Shown here: piece after piece, positions 46,952 through 58,719 of the stretch
Position numbering within the stretch: the stretch's first letter is position 1
Layout: the number at the start of each line of letters is the position of its first letter
Assembly: GCA_949987705.1 (NCBI GenBank)
Contig: CATLJY010000184.1
Coordinates: 39,785-103,784, forward strand
Direction of reading: 5' to 3'
Source: Thereva unica
Taxonomy: Eukaryota > Arthropoda > Insecta > Diptera > Therevidae
Length of the DNA: 64,000 bases
The notes under the pieces: generated by a model
Database searches by the model: none
Told to the model about the DNA's origin: nothing
Seen by the model: only the letters and a program-made list of their open reading frames with translations
Made by a program: the position numbers and the translations under genes

Positions 46952-48995
46952 CTAGCATAAAACCCGCGTGCCTTGCAACGCCTTTAAAAACTGTTTATTA
47001 TGTGCAATGTTTTCCTTAAAAAAAAACCAACAAAAAAGTCAGCTGTTATTATCCCAAAAAAGGGTTTATTATAGTGCATTTTTTTAATAAATATGGTAAA
47101 CAAATTGCTGCGAATATCACCTCTGCTCAACAAATCTGCAAGTTTTGAAGCAGAGATTGGCATGTGTATGTCATCAAGAAAAGTCACATTTTAGGGTTTG
47201 ACGAACGTTCGTTAAGTTTGTTTGCCTATTTACGTGGATGTAAGAAATTATGAAGCAATCACAAATGAATATTAAATAAAGTGAATTTCGAGTCATTCAT
47301 TTCTACGTGATTATAGGGATGCACTGTCAAAATTTCAGCCCTTCAGCTTCAGAGGTTTGGGTTAACCCCATTTCATCCCCTTTGGGGGTGCATTTCGAGT
47401 AATCGCCTCTTAGTGGATGTCCACGTCATTATAGGGATGCACTGTTAAAATTTCAACCCTATAGCTCCAGCGGTTTGGATAAACCCTATTTCACCCGCTT
47501 AAGGGATGAATTTCGAAAAATCGCTTTATAGTGGTTGTCCACTCCATTATAGGGATGCACTGTCCAAGCTTCAGCCCTATAGCTTTAGCGGTTTGTAAAA
47601 ACCCTATTTCACACCCTTAGGGGATGAATTTCGAAAAATCGCTCTTTATTGGATGTAAACGTCATTATAGGGATGCACTGTCCAAATTTCAGCCCTATAG
47701 CTTTAGCGGTTTGTAAAAACCCCATTTCACACCCTTAGGGGATGAATTTTGAAAAATCGCTTCTTAGTGGATGTTCACGCCATTATAGGGATGCACTGTC
47801 AAAATTTCAGCCCTATAGCTCCAGCGGTTTGGATAAACCCTATTTCACCCGCTTAAGGGATGAATTTCGAAAAATCGCTTTATAGTGGATATCCACGTCA
47901 TTATAGGGATGCACTGTTAAAATTTCAACCCTATAGCTCCAGCGGTTTGGATAAACCCTATTTCACCCGCTTAAGGGATGAATTTCGAAAAATCGCTTTA
48001 TAGTGGATGTCCACTCCATTATAGGGATGCACTGTCCAAATTTCAGCCCTATAGCTTTAGCGGTTTGTAAAAACCCTATTTCACACCCTTAGGGGATGAA
48101 TTTTGAAAAATCGCTCTTTAGTGGATTACTGGATGTAAACGTCATTATAGGGATGCACTGTCAAAATTTCAGCCCTATAGCTTTAGCGGTTTGTAAAAAC
48201 CCCATTTCACACCCTTAGGGGATGAATTTCGAAAAATCGCTCTTTAGTGGATGTCCACGTCATTATAGGGATCCACTGTTAAAATTTCAACCCTATAGCT
48301 CCAGCGGTTTGGGTAAACCCCATTTCACCCCCTTAGGGGATGAATTTCGAAAAATCGCTTCTTAGCGGATGTCCACGCCATTATAGGGATGCACTGCCAA
48401 AATTTCAGCCCTATAGCTAGAACGGTTTGGATAAACCCCATTTCACCGCCTTAGGGGATGAATTTCGAAAAATCGCTCTTTAGTGGATGTCCACGCCATT
48501 ATAGGGATGCACTGTCAAAATTTCAGCCCTATAGCTCCAGCGGTTTGGGTAAACCCCATTTCACCCCCTTAGGGGATGAATTTCGAAAAATCGCTTTATA
48601 GTGGATGTCCACTCCATTATAGGGATGCACTGTCCAAATTTCAGCCCTATAGCTCCAGCGGTTTGGATAAACCCCATTTCACCCCCTTAGGGGATGAATT
48701 TCGAAAAATCGCTTTTTAGTGGATGTCCACGCCATTATAGGGATGCACTGTCAAAATTTCAGCCCTTTAGCTCCAGCGGTTTAGGTTGTGCGTTGTCTGT
48801 CAGTCAGTTACTTTTTATACAATAGAAAAAAAAAGTAAAGATAAAAAATCCCCTTACAACTTATTGAACCCCATTTCACCCCCTTAAACCCTTTTTTTCT
48901 CCATAAAAAGTAGCCTATGTCCGTCTCCAAGGTCCTAACTATGTCTGTAGCAAATTTCATCAAAATCGGTTTAGTGGTTTAGGCGTGAAAGCGTA

Positions 48996-49032
<37 letters not shown>

Positions 49033-49063
49033 GTTACTTTCGCATTTATAATATTAGTAAGGA
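46952..49063 (-). mobile_element. Helitron-like element, tandem copy 1
   Basis: On the minus strand it starts TCCTTACTAATATTATAAATG after A and ends GGGTTTTATGCTAG before T. The interior is about eighteen 100-115 bp units containing ATTATAGGGATGCACTGTC, AGCCCTATAGCTCCAGCGG and GGGGATGAATTTCGAAAAATC. A (CAGA)n run lies near its 5' end. Its 3' end is shared with the element at 18164-20584, but its 5' end differs. Confidence 0.78.
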
Positions 49064-49097
49064 TTAATTATTGTGTTGAATACATTTATATATATAA

Positions 49098-51141
49098 CTA
49101 GCATAAAACCCGCGTGCCTTGCAACGCCTTTAAAAACTGTTTATTATGTGCAATGTTTTCCTTAAAAAAAAACCAACAAAAAAGTCAGCTGTTATTATCC
49201 CAAAAAAGGGTTTATTATAGTGCATTTTTTTAATAAATATGGTAAACAAATTGCTGCGAATATCACCTCTGCTCAACAAATCTGCAAGTTTTGAAGCAGA
49301 GATTGGCATGTGTATGTCATCAAGAAAAGTCACATTTTAGGGTTTGACGAACGTTCGTTAAGTTTGTTTGCCTATTTACGTGGATGTAAGAAATTATGAA
49401 GCAATCACAAATGAATATTAAATAAAGTGAATTTCGAGTCATTCATTTCTACGTGATTATAGGGATGCACTGTCAAAATTTCAGCCCTTCAGCTTCAGAG
49501 GTTTGGGTTAACCCCATTTCATCCCCTTTGGGGGTGCATTTCGAGTAATCGCCTCTTAGTGGATGTCCACGTCATTATAGGGATGCACTGTTAAAATTTC
49601 AACCCTATAGCTCCAGCGGTTTGGATAAACCCTATTTCACCCGCTTAAGGGATGAATTTCGAAAAATCGCTTTATAGTGGTTGTCCACTCCATTATAGGG
49701 ATGCACTGTCCAAGCTTCAGCCCTATAGCTTTAGCGGTTTGTAAAAACCCTATTTCACACCCTTAGGGGATGAATTTCGAAAAATCGCTCTTTATTGGAT
49801 GTAAACGTCATTATAGGGATGCACTGTCCAAATTTCAGCCCTATAGCTTTAGCGGTTTGTAAAAACCCCATTTCACACCCTTAGGGGATGAATTTTGAAA
49901 AATCGCTTCTTAGTGGATGTTCACGCCATTATAGGGATGCACTGTCAAAATTTCAGCCCTATAGCTCCAGCGGTTTGGATAAACCCTATTTCACCCGCTT
50001 AAGGGATGAATTTCGAAAAATCGCTTTATAGTGGATATCCACGTCATTATAGGGATGCACTGTTAAAATTTCAACCCTATAGCTCCAGCGGTTTGGATAA
50101 ACCCTATTTCACCCGCTTAAGGGATGAATTTCGAAAAATCGCTTTATAGTGGATGTCCACTCCATTATAGGGATGCACTGTCCAAATTTCAGCCCTATAG
50201 CTTTAGCGGTTTGTAAAAACCCTATTTCACACCCTTAGGGGATGAATTTTGAAAAATCGCTCTTTAGTGGATTACTGGATGTAAACGTCATTATAGGGAT
50301 GCACTGTCAAAATTTCAGCCCTATAGCTTTAGCGGTTTGTAAAAACCCCATTTCACACCCTTAGGGGATGAATTTCGAAAAATCGCTCTTTAGTGGATGT
50401 CCACGTCATTATAGGGATCCACTGTTAAAATTTCAACCCTATAGCTCCAGCGGTTTGGGTAAACCCCATTTCACCCCCTTAGGGGATGAATTTCGAAAAA
50501 TCGCTTCTTAGCGGATGTCCACGCCATTATAGGGATGCACTGCCAAAATTTCAGCCCTATAGCTAGAACGGTTTGGATAAACCCCATTTCACCGCCTTAG
50601 GGGATGAATTTCGAAAAATCGCTCTTTAGTGGATGTCCACGCCATTATAGGGATGCACTGTCAAAATTTCAGCCCTATAGCTCCAGCGGTTTGGGTAAAC
50701 CCCATTTCACCCCCTTAGGGGATGAATTTCGAAAAATCGCTTTATAGTGGATGTCCACTCCATTATAGGGATGCACTGTCCAAATTTCAGCCCTATAGCT
50801 CCAGCGGTTTGGATAAACCCCATTTCACCCCCTTAGGGGATGAATTTCGAAAAATCGCTTTTTAGTGGATGTCCACGCCATTATAGGGATGCACTGTCAA
50901 AATTTCAGCCCTTTAGCTCCAGCGGTTTAGGTTGTGCGTTGTCTGTCAGTCAGTTACTTTTTATACAATAGAAAAAAAAAGTAAAGATAAAAAATCCCCT
51001 TACAACTTATTGAACCCCATTTCACCCCCTTAAACCCTTTTTTTCTCCATAAAAAGTAGCCTATGTCCGTCTCCAAGGTCCTAACTATGTCTGTAGCAAA
51101 TTTCATCAAAATCGGTTTAGTGGTTTAGGCGTGAAAGCGTA

Positions 51142-51198
<57 letters not shown>

Positions 51199-51229
51199 GT
51201 TACTTTCGCATTTATAATATTAGTAAGGA
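49098..51229 (-). mobile_element. Helitron-like element, tandem copy 2
   Basis: Copy of 46952-49063 at an offset of 2146 bp, identical wherever I compared them except for a longer (CAGA)n run (about 20 bp more). Even the 30 bp in front of each copy (TTGAATA...TTATATATAA) match. Confidence 0.85.
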
Positions 51230-51659
51230 TTAATTTTTAAATATAATGGTAAACAAAACGCTTATCTTTGTCCTTTCTTGCTTTTTTTGTGCAATATTGA
51301 ACCTAACTGCAAGTTTGTCTCAGTCTTGAATAATTTCCTTTTCTTTTTTCTTTTTTCTTTTCCCTTTTTATTTCTTTCACCACTTATTGTGTTGCGTGCG
51401 GAGTCGGCACAATGAGAAAGGTCTACTTGTTGAGATATATGCGGAGTAGCACAATTTAAACAACTACTTTTAATCACAATATATTTTTATAATTGATTTA
51501 TCTATACTTTTGATTCACATATATATTTATCTTATTTCTATTATACATCGATTTTATATTACCACGGCTATTTATTTTTATATTGCCTAACCTCAAAGTT
51601 TTTATTGACAACTCATTAATTGATTTATTGTTTCCTATTTTTATATTACTTGATGCAAG
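51230..51659. other. AT-rich stretch, nothing recognised
   Basis: Holds a purine-poor TTTTCTTTTT run at 51336-51375. No gene seen. Confidence 0.4.
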
Positions 51660-51917
51660 TAGGCTATGCTTTTTTGCAGTCAAGTAATAGGTGAGTAGTG
51701 GGACGATGTCCCTACAAGCCTGACTACTTATTTGAAGATACTGAATTTTTCGAATTCTCAAAGGACACTGAACTTGCAAATCCCTAATTTTAACCATAGA
51801 ATTACTGAAAAGCAATTCTTTATTCACGCCCACAGACTTTGGAACATGTTACCAATTGACATTAAGAAAAACAGCAGCATTCCCAGTTTTCGTAAAAATC
51901 TATGTATCTATAGATGA
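51660..51917 (+). pseudogene. LINE scrap, C-terminal end of ORF2
   Basis: Reads RTLNLQIPNFNHRITEKQFF, then HAHRLWNMLPIDIKKNSSIP and SFRKNL. The RLWNMLP...SFRKNL pattern is the usual end of jockey-type LINE reverse transcriptases. Only this end is left. Confidence 0.6.
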
Positions 51918-51995
51918 TAATGTGATTTGACTCCACCTATTTAATTTAGTTTTCTATTTGTAGCTTAGTTTTGAATTTTATTTTATTTTATTACT

Positions 51996-52206
51996 TGTTG
52001 AAAATATACGTCAACAACGTCGTTATTAGAATTAAAACACCGGGTCCGATTAAATATAAAAATGTTTATTACTTAATTAGTTTATAACGCGATCCGATCT
52101 TTACGAAATCTAGAATAAGACTACATGATAATAGACTGATTTATTCTGGGTTGCAGAAATGCCCATGAGGAGTAGCGGACTTATCGGTTTTGTTTTATTG
52201 TCTAAA
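51996..52206 (-). repeat. BEL/Pao 3' LTR
   Basis: In plus orientation begins TGTTGAAAATATACG. Its inner end reads TCTAAA where the other LTR reads TCTACA, so one terminal base has changed. Confidence 0.92.
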
Positions 52207-52520
52207 TCCGGGCGAGCGAAATTGCAATTAAGATGAAATTTCCAAAGGATATAATAATTGTACTGGTCGTTTAAGCCTTTTCCCTGTTGCCAGACATATT
52301 TGACAGGCTCGAATCTTACCATTTCGTCCCACGTAAGCTTCTTCCACAACAGCCAAATTCCAAAAGTACGTGGCAGTAATTTTTCCTCCAGAATGACCAC
52401 GTCGCCGGGGCTCAAATTTGAAGAGGGTGGACGTTTTTCATAATGCAAGGACCTTAGTTGGCAAAGATATTCGTTTCGCCACCTTTTTTTGAAATAGCAA
52501 AAAGTGCGCAATCCTTCCAC
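52110..52520 (-). pseudogene. BEL/Pao DUF5641 domain
   Basis: The last domain of the polyprotein: KKRWRNEYLCQLRSLHYEKR, then SNLSPGDVVILEEKLLPRTF. It is in a different frame from the integrase (overlap 52454-52520), so a frameshift separates them, and the frame runs on into the LTR without the usual stop. Confidence 0.8.
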
Positions 52521-53461
52521 AGCTGACGAACTTCTCCACCGATGACTTTGTAACTGTAATCTCTTCTTGGAGCAGACATGTTCGGCAAATTCAAAAAGTG
52601 AGCAGGAGTTAAAGGGGTTAAGTCCAGAGGGTCGTCACCACAATAGGTCAATGGCCTGGAATTCACTACATCTTCTATCTCGGTCAGCAGTGTGTGCAAC
52701 TCATCTTTTGATAATGATGTCCTTCCGATGGCAGCTTTGAGTGCTTCTTTCACAGTCTTGACAAGTCTTTCCCAGAATCCTCCCCACCAGGGAGCTTTTG
52801 CAACAATGAATTTCCATCGCGTTCCGTGAATTCCTAAAAAATCATGTATTTTGCTGTCGTTACTAGATTCCTTCAATTTTCGTATCTCTAACGCGGCTCT
52901 TTTGAAGGTGGTCGCATTGTCTGAATAGATAACACCAGGCGCTCCTCGTCGTGCAACAAAACGTCTAAAAGCAAGTAATGCACTTTCGGTCGACAAGTCA
53001 TCGGTAAGCTCTAGACGAACGGCTCGCACTGACGCACACGTGAATAGAAGGATATAGACTTTTCTTTTCTGCCCTTGCGAATCCTTGGTGTAGAGTGGTC
53101 CAGCGAAGTCAAGACCTGTTACGTTAAAAGGACGCGCATCGAGGACTCGATCCCGCGGAAGGGGAGCAAAGGTCTGTGTCACAGGTTTACCTCGAAGTAT
53201 TTTGCAGATAGTGCAGCTTTTTTCGATGGTTTTCACCAACTGCCTTCCTCTTGGTATCCAGAATTTTTCGCGCAGTCTTGAGAGTACCAAGGAGGCTCCT
53301 CCGTGGAAGGCCCTCACATGAGCTTCCTTAACTAAAAGCCGGCTGACATTTGACTCCTTCGACAAGATACGGGGATGTGCTTGATTTTCACCTTCAGCTA
53401 CGGATTGCAAGCACCCTCCAACTCGAAGGGACCCTCGATTATCTAAAAATGAATTCAACAT
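52454..53461 (-). pseudogene. BEL/Pao integrase
   Basis: A 335-codon frame. Zinc-binding part: HVRAFHGG...CTICK (about residues 47-88). Catalytic core: D in GLDFAGPL (about 115), D in YSDNATTF (about 180), E in WGGFWERLVKTVKE (about 231), then NSRPLTY and LTPAHFLNLP. All three catalytic residues are present. It is joined by frameshifts to RNase H before it and to DUF5641 after it. Confidence 0.9.
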
Positions 53462-53530
53462 TAATATTTTAGAAGAAACTGGTATACCTCGACCGCTTCG
53501 TAATTCTTTAATTTTTTCCGGATAGCTTTT

Positions 53531-54195
53531 TTATTGAGCGTAGCTAATCCAATAGTCTTCAGCACGTTCAATGTCGTCCGCCGTTAAATTGGGCTCCAAC
53601 CGTTGTTTTTCTGGGCAGAGGTCTACAAAACGAAATACATATGCAGTCACTCTTAGTAGACGCGTCCAGCTGCTGAAGTCGCTAATATTTATGATGGGAG
53701 TATATTCAATTGGCAAACCCATATCCGTTGCACCTTCTTCACATACTTCAGCAACCAAATTCGTACATAAAATCGACTCATCCACTCCGTAGTTTACAGC
53801 AGGCCAATAGTTGAAGCTCTCTCTAAGCCAAGGTGGACCTGACAACCATAATGAAGACTTCAGCAACGACGTCGCACTCAAACCCCTTGTCAATAAGTCA
53901 GCGGGATTCTCTCTGCCTGGACAATGACGCCACTTGGGCTTACTACTAATAGATCGAATCTCCTTTACTCTATGAGCTACGTAAGGTTTCCAGCGCCGAT
54001 TTTCACCCAAAATCCAATGTAGAGCGATACGGAATCTGTCCATAGCCATTCTTCATGAACGACTATTCTCAAATTTTGTCTGATATACAATAACAATCTT
54101 GCAGCTATAAGAGCAGCTGTTAGCTCAAGACGTGGCAACGTTAACTCCCTTTCTCCTCCCTTTGTGAGGGGTGCTACTCGGTTCTTGGAGCACAA
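53531..54195 (-). pseudogene. BEL/Pao RNase H region
   Basis: Two overlapping frames. The first (53977-54195) has ELTLPRLELTAALIAARL and WTDS; the second (53531-54049) has WRHCPGRENPADLLTRGL. These blocks mark the RNase H-like part after reverse transcriptase in BEL/Pao. One frameshift lies near 54000. Confidence 0.8.
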
Positions 54196-54234
54196 GAAAC
54201 GAACTGATACCTTTCCTTGAGTCCCAACTGTACG

Positions 54235-55340
54235 TTAGTAGGCTACAGCACCGTAGGCTCGTTCACTGGCATCCGCGAAAACGTGAACTTGGTATTCTTT
54301 AACGGAGAAATCTTCTGCAAGCGAGCGTTGAATGGCCAAATCCGCTAGTGTAGGCAACTCAGTGTAAAGTGCGTTCCAAATTTGATTGTATTCATCAGGA
54401 ATTTTCTCGTCCCAGTCAATCTTTAGGCGCCAGAGTTGTTGAAATAGAACCTTAAATTTTACTAAAAAAGGGCCAAGAATACCAAACGGATCAAAAAACT
54501 TTGCGATTACCTGCAATAAATTCCTTTCGTTCCAATGTTCACTGAAGTCTTCATAACTTTTTCAATAGGTTGTACATCAACAGAAAGTTTATCCGATAAA
54601 ACACACCATTTGATACCAAGAACCTTTTGCATAGTTGGAAAATTCTCATTAGCTATATGATGACGAAGTGGTAAGGAATTGGAATTCCACTTTCTTAAAG
54701 GTAGACTTGCAGCTTCCAGCACCGCCGTAGCGTCGTTGTAAATTAGCTCGGCCTCCTTTGTACTATCAGCACTCACGACTAAATCGTCCATATAAAATCT
54801 TTGCTTCAGAAGAGAACAGACTTCGGCGTAATTTTCGCTTTGCTTATCCAAATGATGTTGTATTGTAGCACCAAGCAAGTACGGGCTGCAGGTGACTCCA
54901 AACGTCACTCTAGTCATTCGATAAGTCTGTACGGTATCGCAGCTTTCCCCTTGATTACATCCGTTGGTGAGCCAATAAAATCTGTGACTGTCTCTATCGC
55001 GTTCATTCAGAGAAATTTGCAAAAAAGGCTTTTCGATATCAGCAACCAGGCCTATTCGTCCACGTCTGAAATTCAACAGGATCTTCAACACGTCTGGCAG
55101 CAAGTTTTCTCCAGTTTCGAGATGGTCATAGATGTTGAACCAGCCGCACAGGATGACGCATCGAAAGCAATTCGCACCTTCGTGGAGCTTTTATCGTACC
55201 TGTAAACGGGTCTATGTGGCATATAGTAAATGTTCTCACCTTGATTCTCTTCCAACACCCTTTCTGCGTAACCGTTTGTAACAAGCTGTTGCACTTCACT
55301 ATCATACTCTTGGAATTTGCTGTGATCCTTCGATAGCCGT
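54235..55340 (-). pseudogene. BEL/Pao reverse transcriptase and Peptidase_A17 connection
   Basis: The start is in the protease frame (VRIAFDASSCAAG near 55190), then frame 54507-55103 with LVADIEKPFLQI (motif A) and FYMDDLVVSA (motif C, YMDD), then 54235-54516 with FFDPFGILGPF and VHVFADASERAYGAVAY. Both RT aspartate sites are present, but two frameshifts (near 55100 and 54510) and a stop at 54235 break it. Confidence 0.88.
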
Positions 55341-56131
55341 CTAACAAGTGATTTCAACCTTGACATAGCATTTCCGCGATTACTTTCGAGTGGACTCATA
55401 CCTTTTCTCCAAGGTAAGCAAACTTCATATCTGCCGCCTTTTAACTTAACGCTGTTCTGTGTTACAAACTTGCTGGAGATTGCGTTGTTCTCACACTTTA
55501 TGCCTATCGTCTCGAGATCCCAAAATGCATGTACATCTTGAAGTAAACCAGCGTGAAGAGCAACAGGTCTTTCCCACATGCGTCCATTGGGCGCTGGCCC
55601 TTGCAGTGTCCAGCCTAAAATTGTTTTCGCAGCAACTAAATTACCTGTCAAACGTATAGTCTCTCCAGTCACAAAGCTGCAGTATTGATCAGCTCCCAAA
55701 AGGACTGATATGCCTTCCTCTAGTGGACAATCAAGAACATGAGCGTCTGCTAGCTTTAATTTGTGGAAACTTCGCTCCTTGGCATCTGGCACCTTCAAGA
55801 TATCAATACATATGTTTGGTACTTCGATTGCTTCGATAACCATAGTCCTTTCTTCATCATGTTGGCTTCTTAACAGCAAGCGAACGCGATTACACATTTG
55901 GCTTGGGACTTTATGAACGCTACCAAACGTAACGACGCTAATGTTATGATATCCCACAATTGGCAGATTTAATTTCCGTGCTACACTAGATCTAACAAAA
56001 GACATTTGGCTTCCACCGTCTAAGATGAGACGAACGTACAATTCAGTTGATTCTACAGGAGCCGAAATCAAAGCGCACGCAGTCTGCAAGTAAACGTCAG
56101 CTGCACTGAGATTGGTGGCACACTCGCACAC
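55085..56131 (-). pseudogene. BEL/Pao aspartic protease (DUF1758) and RT start
   Basis: The first 170 residues are the protease: YVRLILDGGSQMSFV with the active-site aspartate changed in context to DGGS (DSGS is usual), and VLLGADQYCSFVTG, then LGWTLQGP. The remainder leads into the reverse transcriptase (SNRGNAMSRLKSLVRRL and YMPHRPVYR). The frame ends by frameshift at 55085. Confidence 0.85.
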
Positions 56132-56273
56132 AGAGATTGAGTCGAAGAATTTGATGAATCTCCAACTGCTACTACCTCAACCTTTTTCGATTCAGCCCGA
56201 CTGCCAGCCTTCAATTTATTGTATGAAGGATCACACATACAAGTAGCGTGAAATCCACTGCATTTTCTACAAT

Positions 56274-57253
56274 TCAGAAACCGGTTTTACAACTTTTTGC
56301 AGAATGGCCTTTTCTTACGCACCTGAAACACCTACCATCTTTCATCAACATTTCTTTGCGTTTCGCTGGAACTATGTTGCTTGTACACTCTCTTGAAGAA
56401 TGACTAGAGTTCTGACAAAAAAAAAAACAAACAGTACTTTCTGTACCAGCAGTGAACAGCCCGACTGCGGTTTTGCACAACTTCGATGATGTAGACTGCG
56501 CTTCTGCTGCATAGGGAATCCGTGACGTAGTTGGTTTTGCCTCTAAAGCTTTTTCAAGAGCTTCAACCTCTCTCTTTATAAATTTTAACAATGCTTTAAC
56601 TTGACCGTCTCCCGTAAATTCCGAAGAAACAAGAGTAGCCATGGAAGAAGCACATTCGTCGTTTTTAGGGTGAATAGTATTTTCAGCTGCTGTCTCCTTA
56701 CAATTATTTTGCTCGTTGTCATCATTATGTTGGCGGAAATACGCTATACGAAGCTCGGTGGGTAAACTTCTCACAAGTACACTTTTCAACATCACATAAT
56801 AATTAGAAGAAGAAATATTCAAAGTTGAAAGTGATCTAGAAGTTGCTATAACTAAATTATACAATCGCCTGAGCCCATGTGCATCGGTTCTCGACGTTAC
56901 CGGTTGAATTGAAAGTAATTTCTGCATTGCCTGATCTACGATTTTTTCTGTGCTTCCGAATTCTTCTTGCAGCAACGATATGGCGCTATCATAACAGGCC
57001 TGCGATGGAGTCAATCCCGATATTGTTTCAGCAGCTTTGCCCGTTAGAGCCGCATGCAAGTAATTGAATTTGTCGATGACACTTAGAGTTACATTTTCAT
57101 GAGCTGTCGATTTATATTGTTCCCAGAAAGGCACCCATTCTCTTATATCACCAGAAAATTTTCGTAGCTGCAACTTTGGCAATTTAACAGCAGAAGAAAA
57201 CGTTACTGTCGGTACATTTGTATCCGTACTTAGTGCTGGCGCATTGTTGCGAT
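56274..57253 (-). pseudogene. BEL/Pao gag, C-terminal part (DUF1759, zinc knuckles)
   Basis: Reads LPKLQLRKFSGDIREWVPFW, KFNYLHAALTGKAAETI, and CFRCRKGHSAKSC-like zinc-knuckle text. The frame stays open upstream of the first recognisable block to the gypsy insertion at 57254. A one-base shift near 56275 puts the second knuckle (CRKCSGFHATC) out of frame. Confidence 0.88.
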
Positions 57254-57382
57254 TGATATGTATTGAAGTTAATATGAATATGTATATGTAGAGCTGTAGG
57301 AGGATAACTGGTTTTCAGTAGAGTTAGTCACCGGCAACTCCACAGTCAGTTCGGTCAGTCCCGATAGCTTAAGAGAAGTGAT
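57254..57382 (+). repeat. Ty3/gypsy left LTR (possibly partial)
   Basis: Matches 61576-61704. Gag starts within about 70 bp, leaving no clear primer-binding site. Confidence 0.75.
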
Positions 57383-58247
57383 GTTAACTAAAGTTAAAGT
57401 GGAAGATCGTGAAACAAAAGAAACTGGTGAAAACACGTGTATCGTAAGGATGAGTTTTATTGGCAGCATAGAATATTTTACACCTGGAGAAGATTTTGGG
57501 AAATACAGAGAGCGCCTGGAGCATTTGCTAAGCATCAATAAAGTAACAGAAGACAAGACGAAGGTATCATATTTGATAACCTTGATCGGCCCAGAGTCAT
57601 ATAAAATTCTAAAATCGTTAACGGCGCCAGATAAGCCAGACACAAAATCATTTATCCAACTGTTGGAAATTTTTGAAAAGTATTTTAAACCCAAAGTGAA
57701 CATCACAACTGAGAGATTTCTATTTTATAAACGTAATCAAAAACCCGACGAGACCATCAGTGATTACATTGTTGAAATCAAATCTCTATCACAAAGTTGC
57801 AATTTTGGCGATTTTCTAGATGACGCATTACGAGATAAACTAGTATGCGGTCTTAGTAATGAATGCATGCAACAGAAATTATTAAATGAAACGGGACTGA
57901 ATTTTGATAAAGCGTGTGAACTGGCGAAAAACATGGAAATGACAAACAATCAAATGAGAGTAATAAGACCGGAGGCGACTAATACAATTAAACAAGGTAG
58001 AAGCCGGAGTATAACAAGAGAAATCCGACCATTACGTAGTAGGAGTTATTCAAGGAAGAATAATCAACACCAACATAGGCAAGCGGAAAACAGAGGTAGA
58101 GAACTCGTGTGCTACAAATGCGGAAAGCGAGGACACATAGCGAAGTTCTGCAGAAGCAAGTTGTCAACAACTTCAAAAGTAAATTCGCTGGGAAGTGGTA
58201 CAAATAGTTTAACTTTAGGATATTTAAATAATATTTCTTTTTTTTAG
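57378..58247 (+). CDS. Ty3/gypsy gag
   Basis: A 289-codon frame; the natural start may be MSFIGSIEYF at 57450 and not the ATG at 57378, which overlaps the LTR repeat. It opens with SFIGSIEYFTPGEDFGKYRE, the usual gypsy gag start, then FYKRNQKPDETISDYIVEIK, and ends with a single zinc knuckle, CYKCGKRGHIAKFC. Gag binds RNA and builds the particle. The frame is intact; protease follows in another frame after 43 bases. Confidence 0.88.
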   Translation: MMLTKVKVEDRETKETGENTCIVRMSFIGSIEYFTPGEDFGKYRERLEHLLSINKVTEDKTKVSYLITLIGPESYKILKSLTAPDKPDTKSFIQLLEIFEKYFKPKVNITTERFLFYKRNQKPDETISDYIVEIKSLSQSCNFGDFLDDALRDKLVCGLSNECMQQKLLNETGLNFDKACELAKNMEMTNNQMRVIRPEATNTIKQGRSRSITREIRPLRSRSYSRKNNQHQHRQAENRGRELVCYKCGKRGHIAKFCRSKLSTTSKVNSLGSGTNSLTLGYLNNISFF

Positions 58248-58290
58248 TGAAACGCCGTTAAAAATAGAATTAGTAGTAAATAATAGTTCT

Positions 58291-58719
58291 ATGGAAATGG
58301 AAGTTGATAGTGGAGCTTGCTCATCTGTAATTGGCCTAAAACTTTTTCAACAAAAATTTAAAAATTACACAATAAAACCTATGCTTAAGACATTAGAGGT
58401 AGTTACAGGAGAATCAGTGGACATCGTTGGAAAAGTTTCGGTATTGGTAAGAGATTTAATGGATAATCAAAAATGGCACTTTTTAGATTTAGTAGTGATT
58501 AAAACGCAAAAAGAGTTTGTAACGCTGTTAGGCCGTTCGTGGCTAGATATACTTTTTCCAAATTGGCGTAAAGTTTTTTGCATTAATAGTGTTGAGTCTA
58601 AACGACTTGAAAATAATAACGAAAAAAATCTGATGGATAGATTGAAACAAATGTTTCCCCAGGTATTTTCTAATAGTTTATCCGAGCCAATTAAGGGCTT
58701 TAGCTTAAATTGCAGTTAA
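58291..58719 (+). CDS. Ty3/gypsy aspartic protease
   Basis: A 142-codon frame. The active site is VDSGACSSVIG (about residues 5-15), followed by FVTLLGRSWLD. It ends in a frameshift near 58700: the C-terminal lines KGFSLN... should continue into the reverse transcriptase frame, which starts at 58710 in another phase. Confidence 0.82.
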   Translation: MEMEVDSGACSSVIGLKLFQQKFKNYTIKPMLKTLEVVTGESVDIVGKVSVLVRDLMDNQKWHFLDLVVIKTQKEFVTLLGRSWLDILFPNWRKVFCINSVESKRLENNNEKNLMDRLKQMFPQVFSNSLSEPIKGFSLNCS

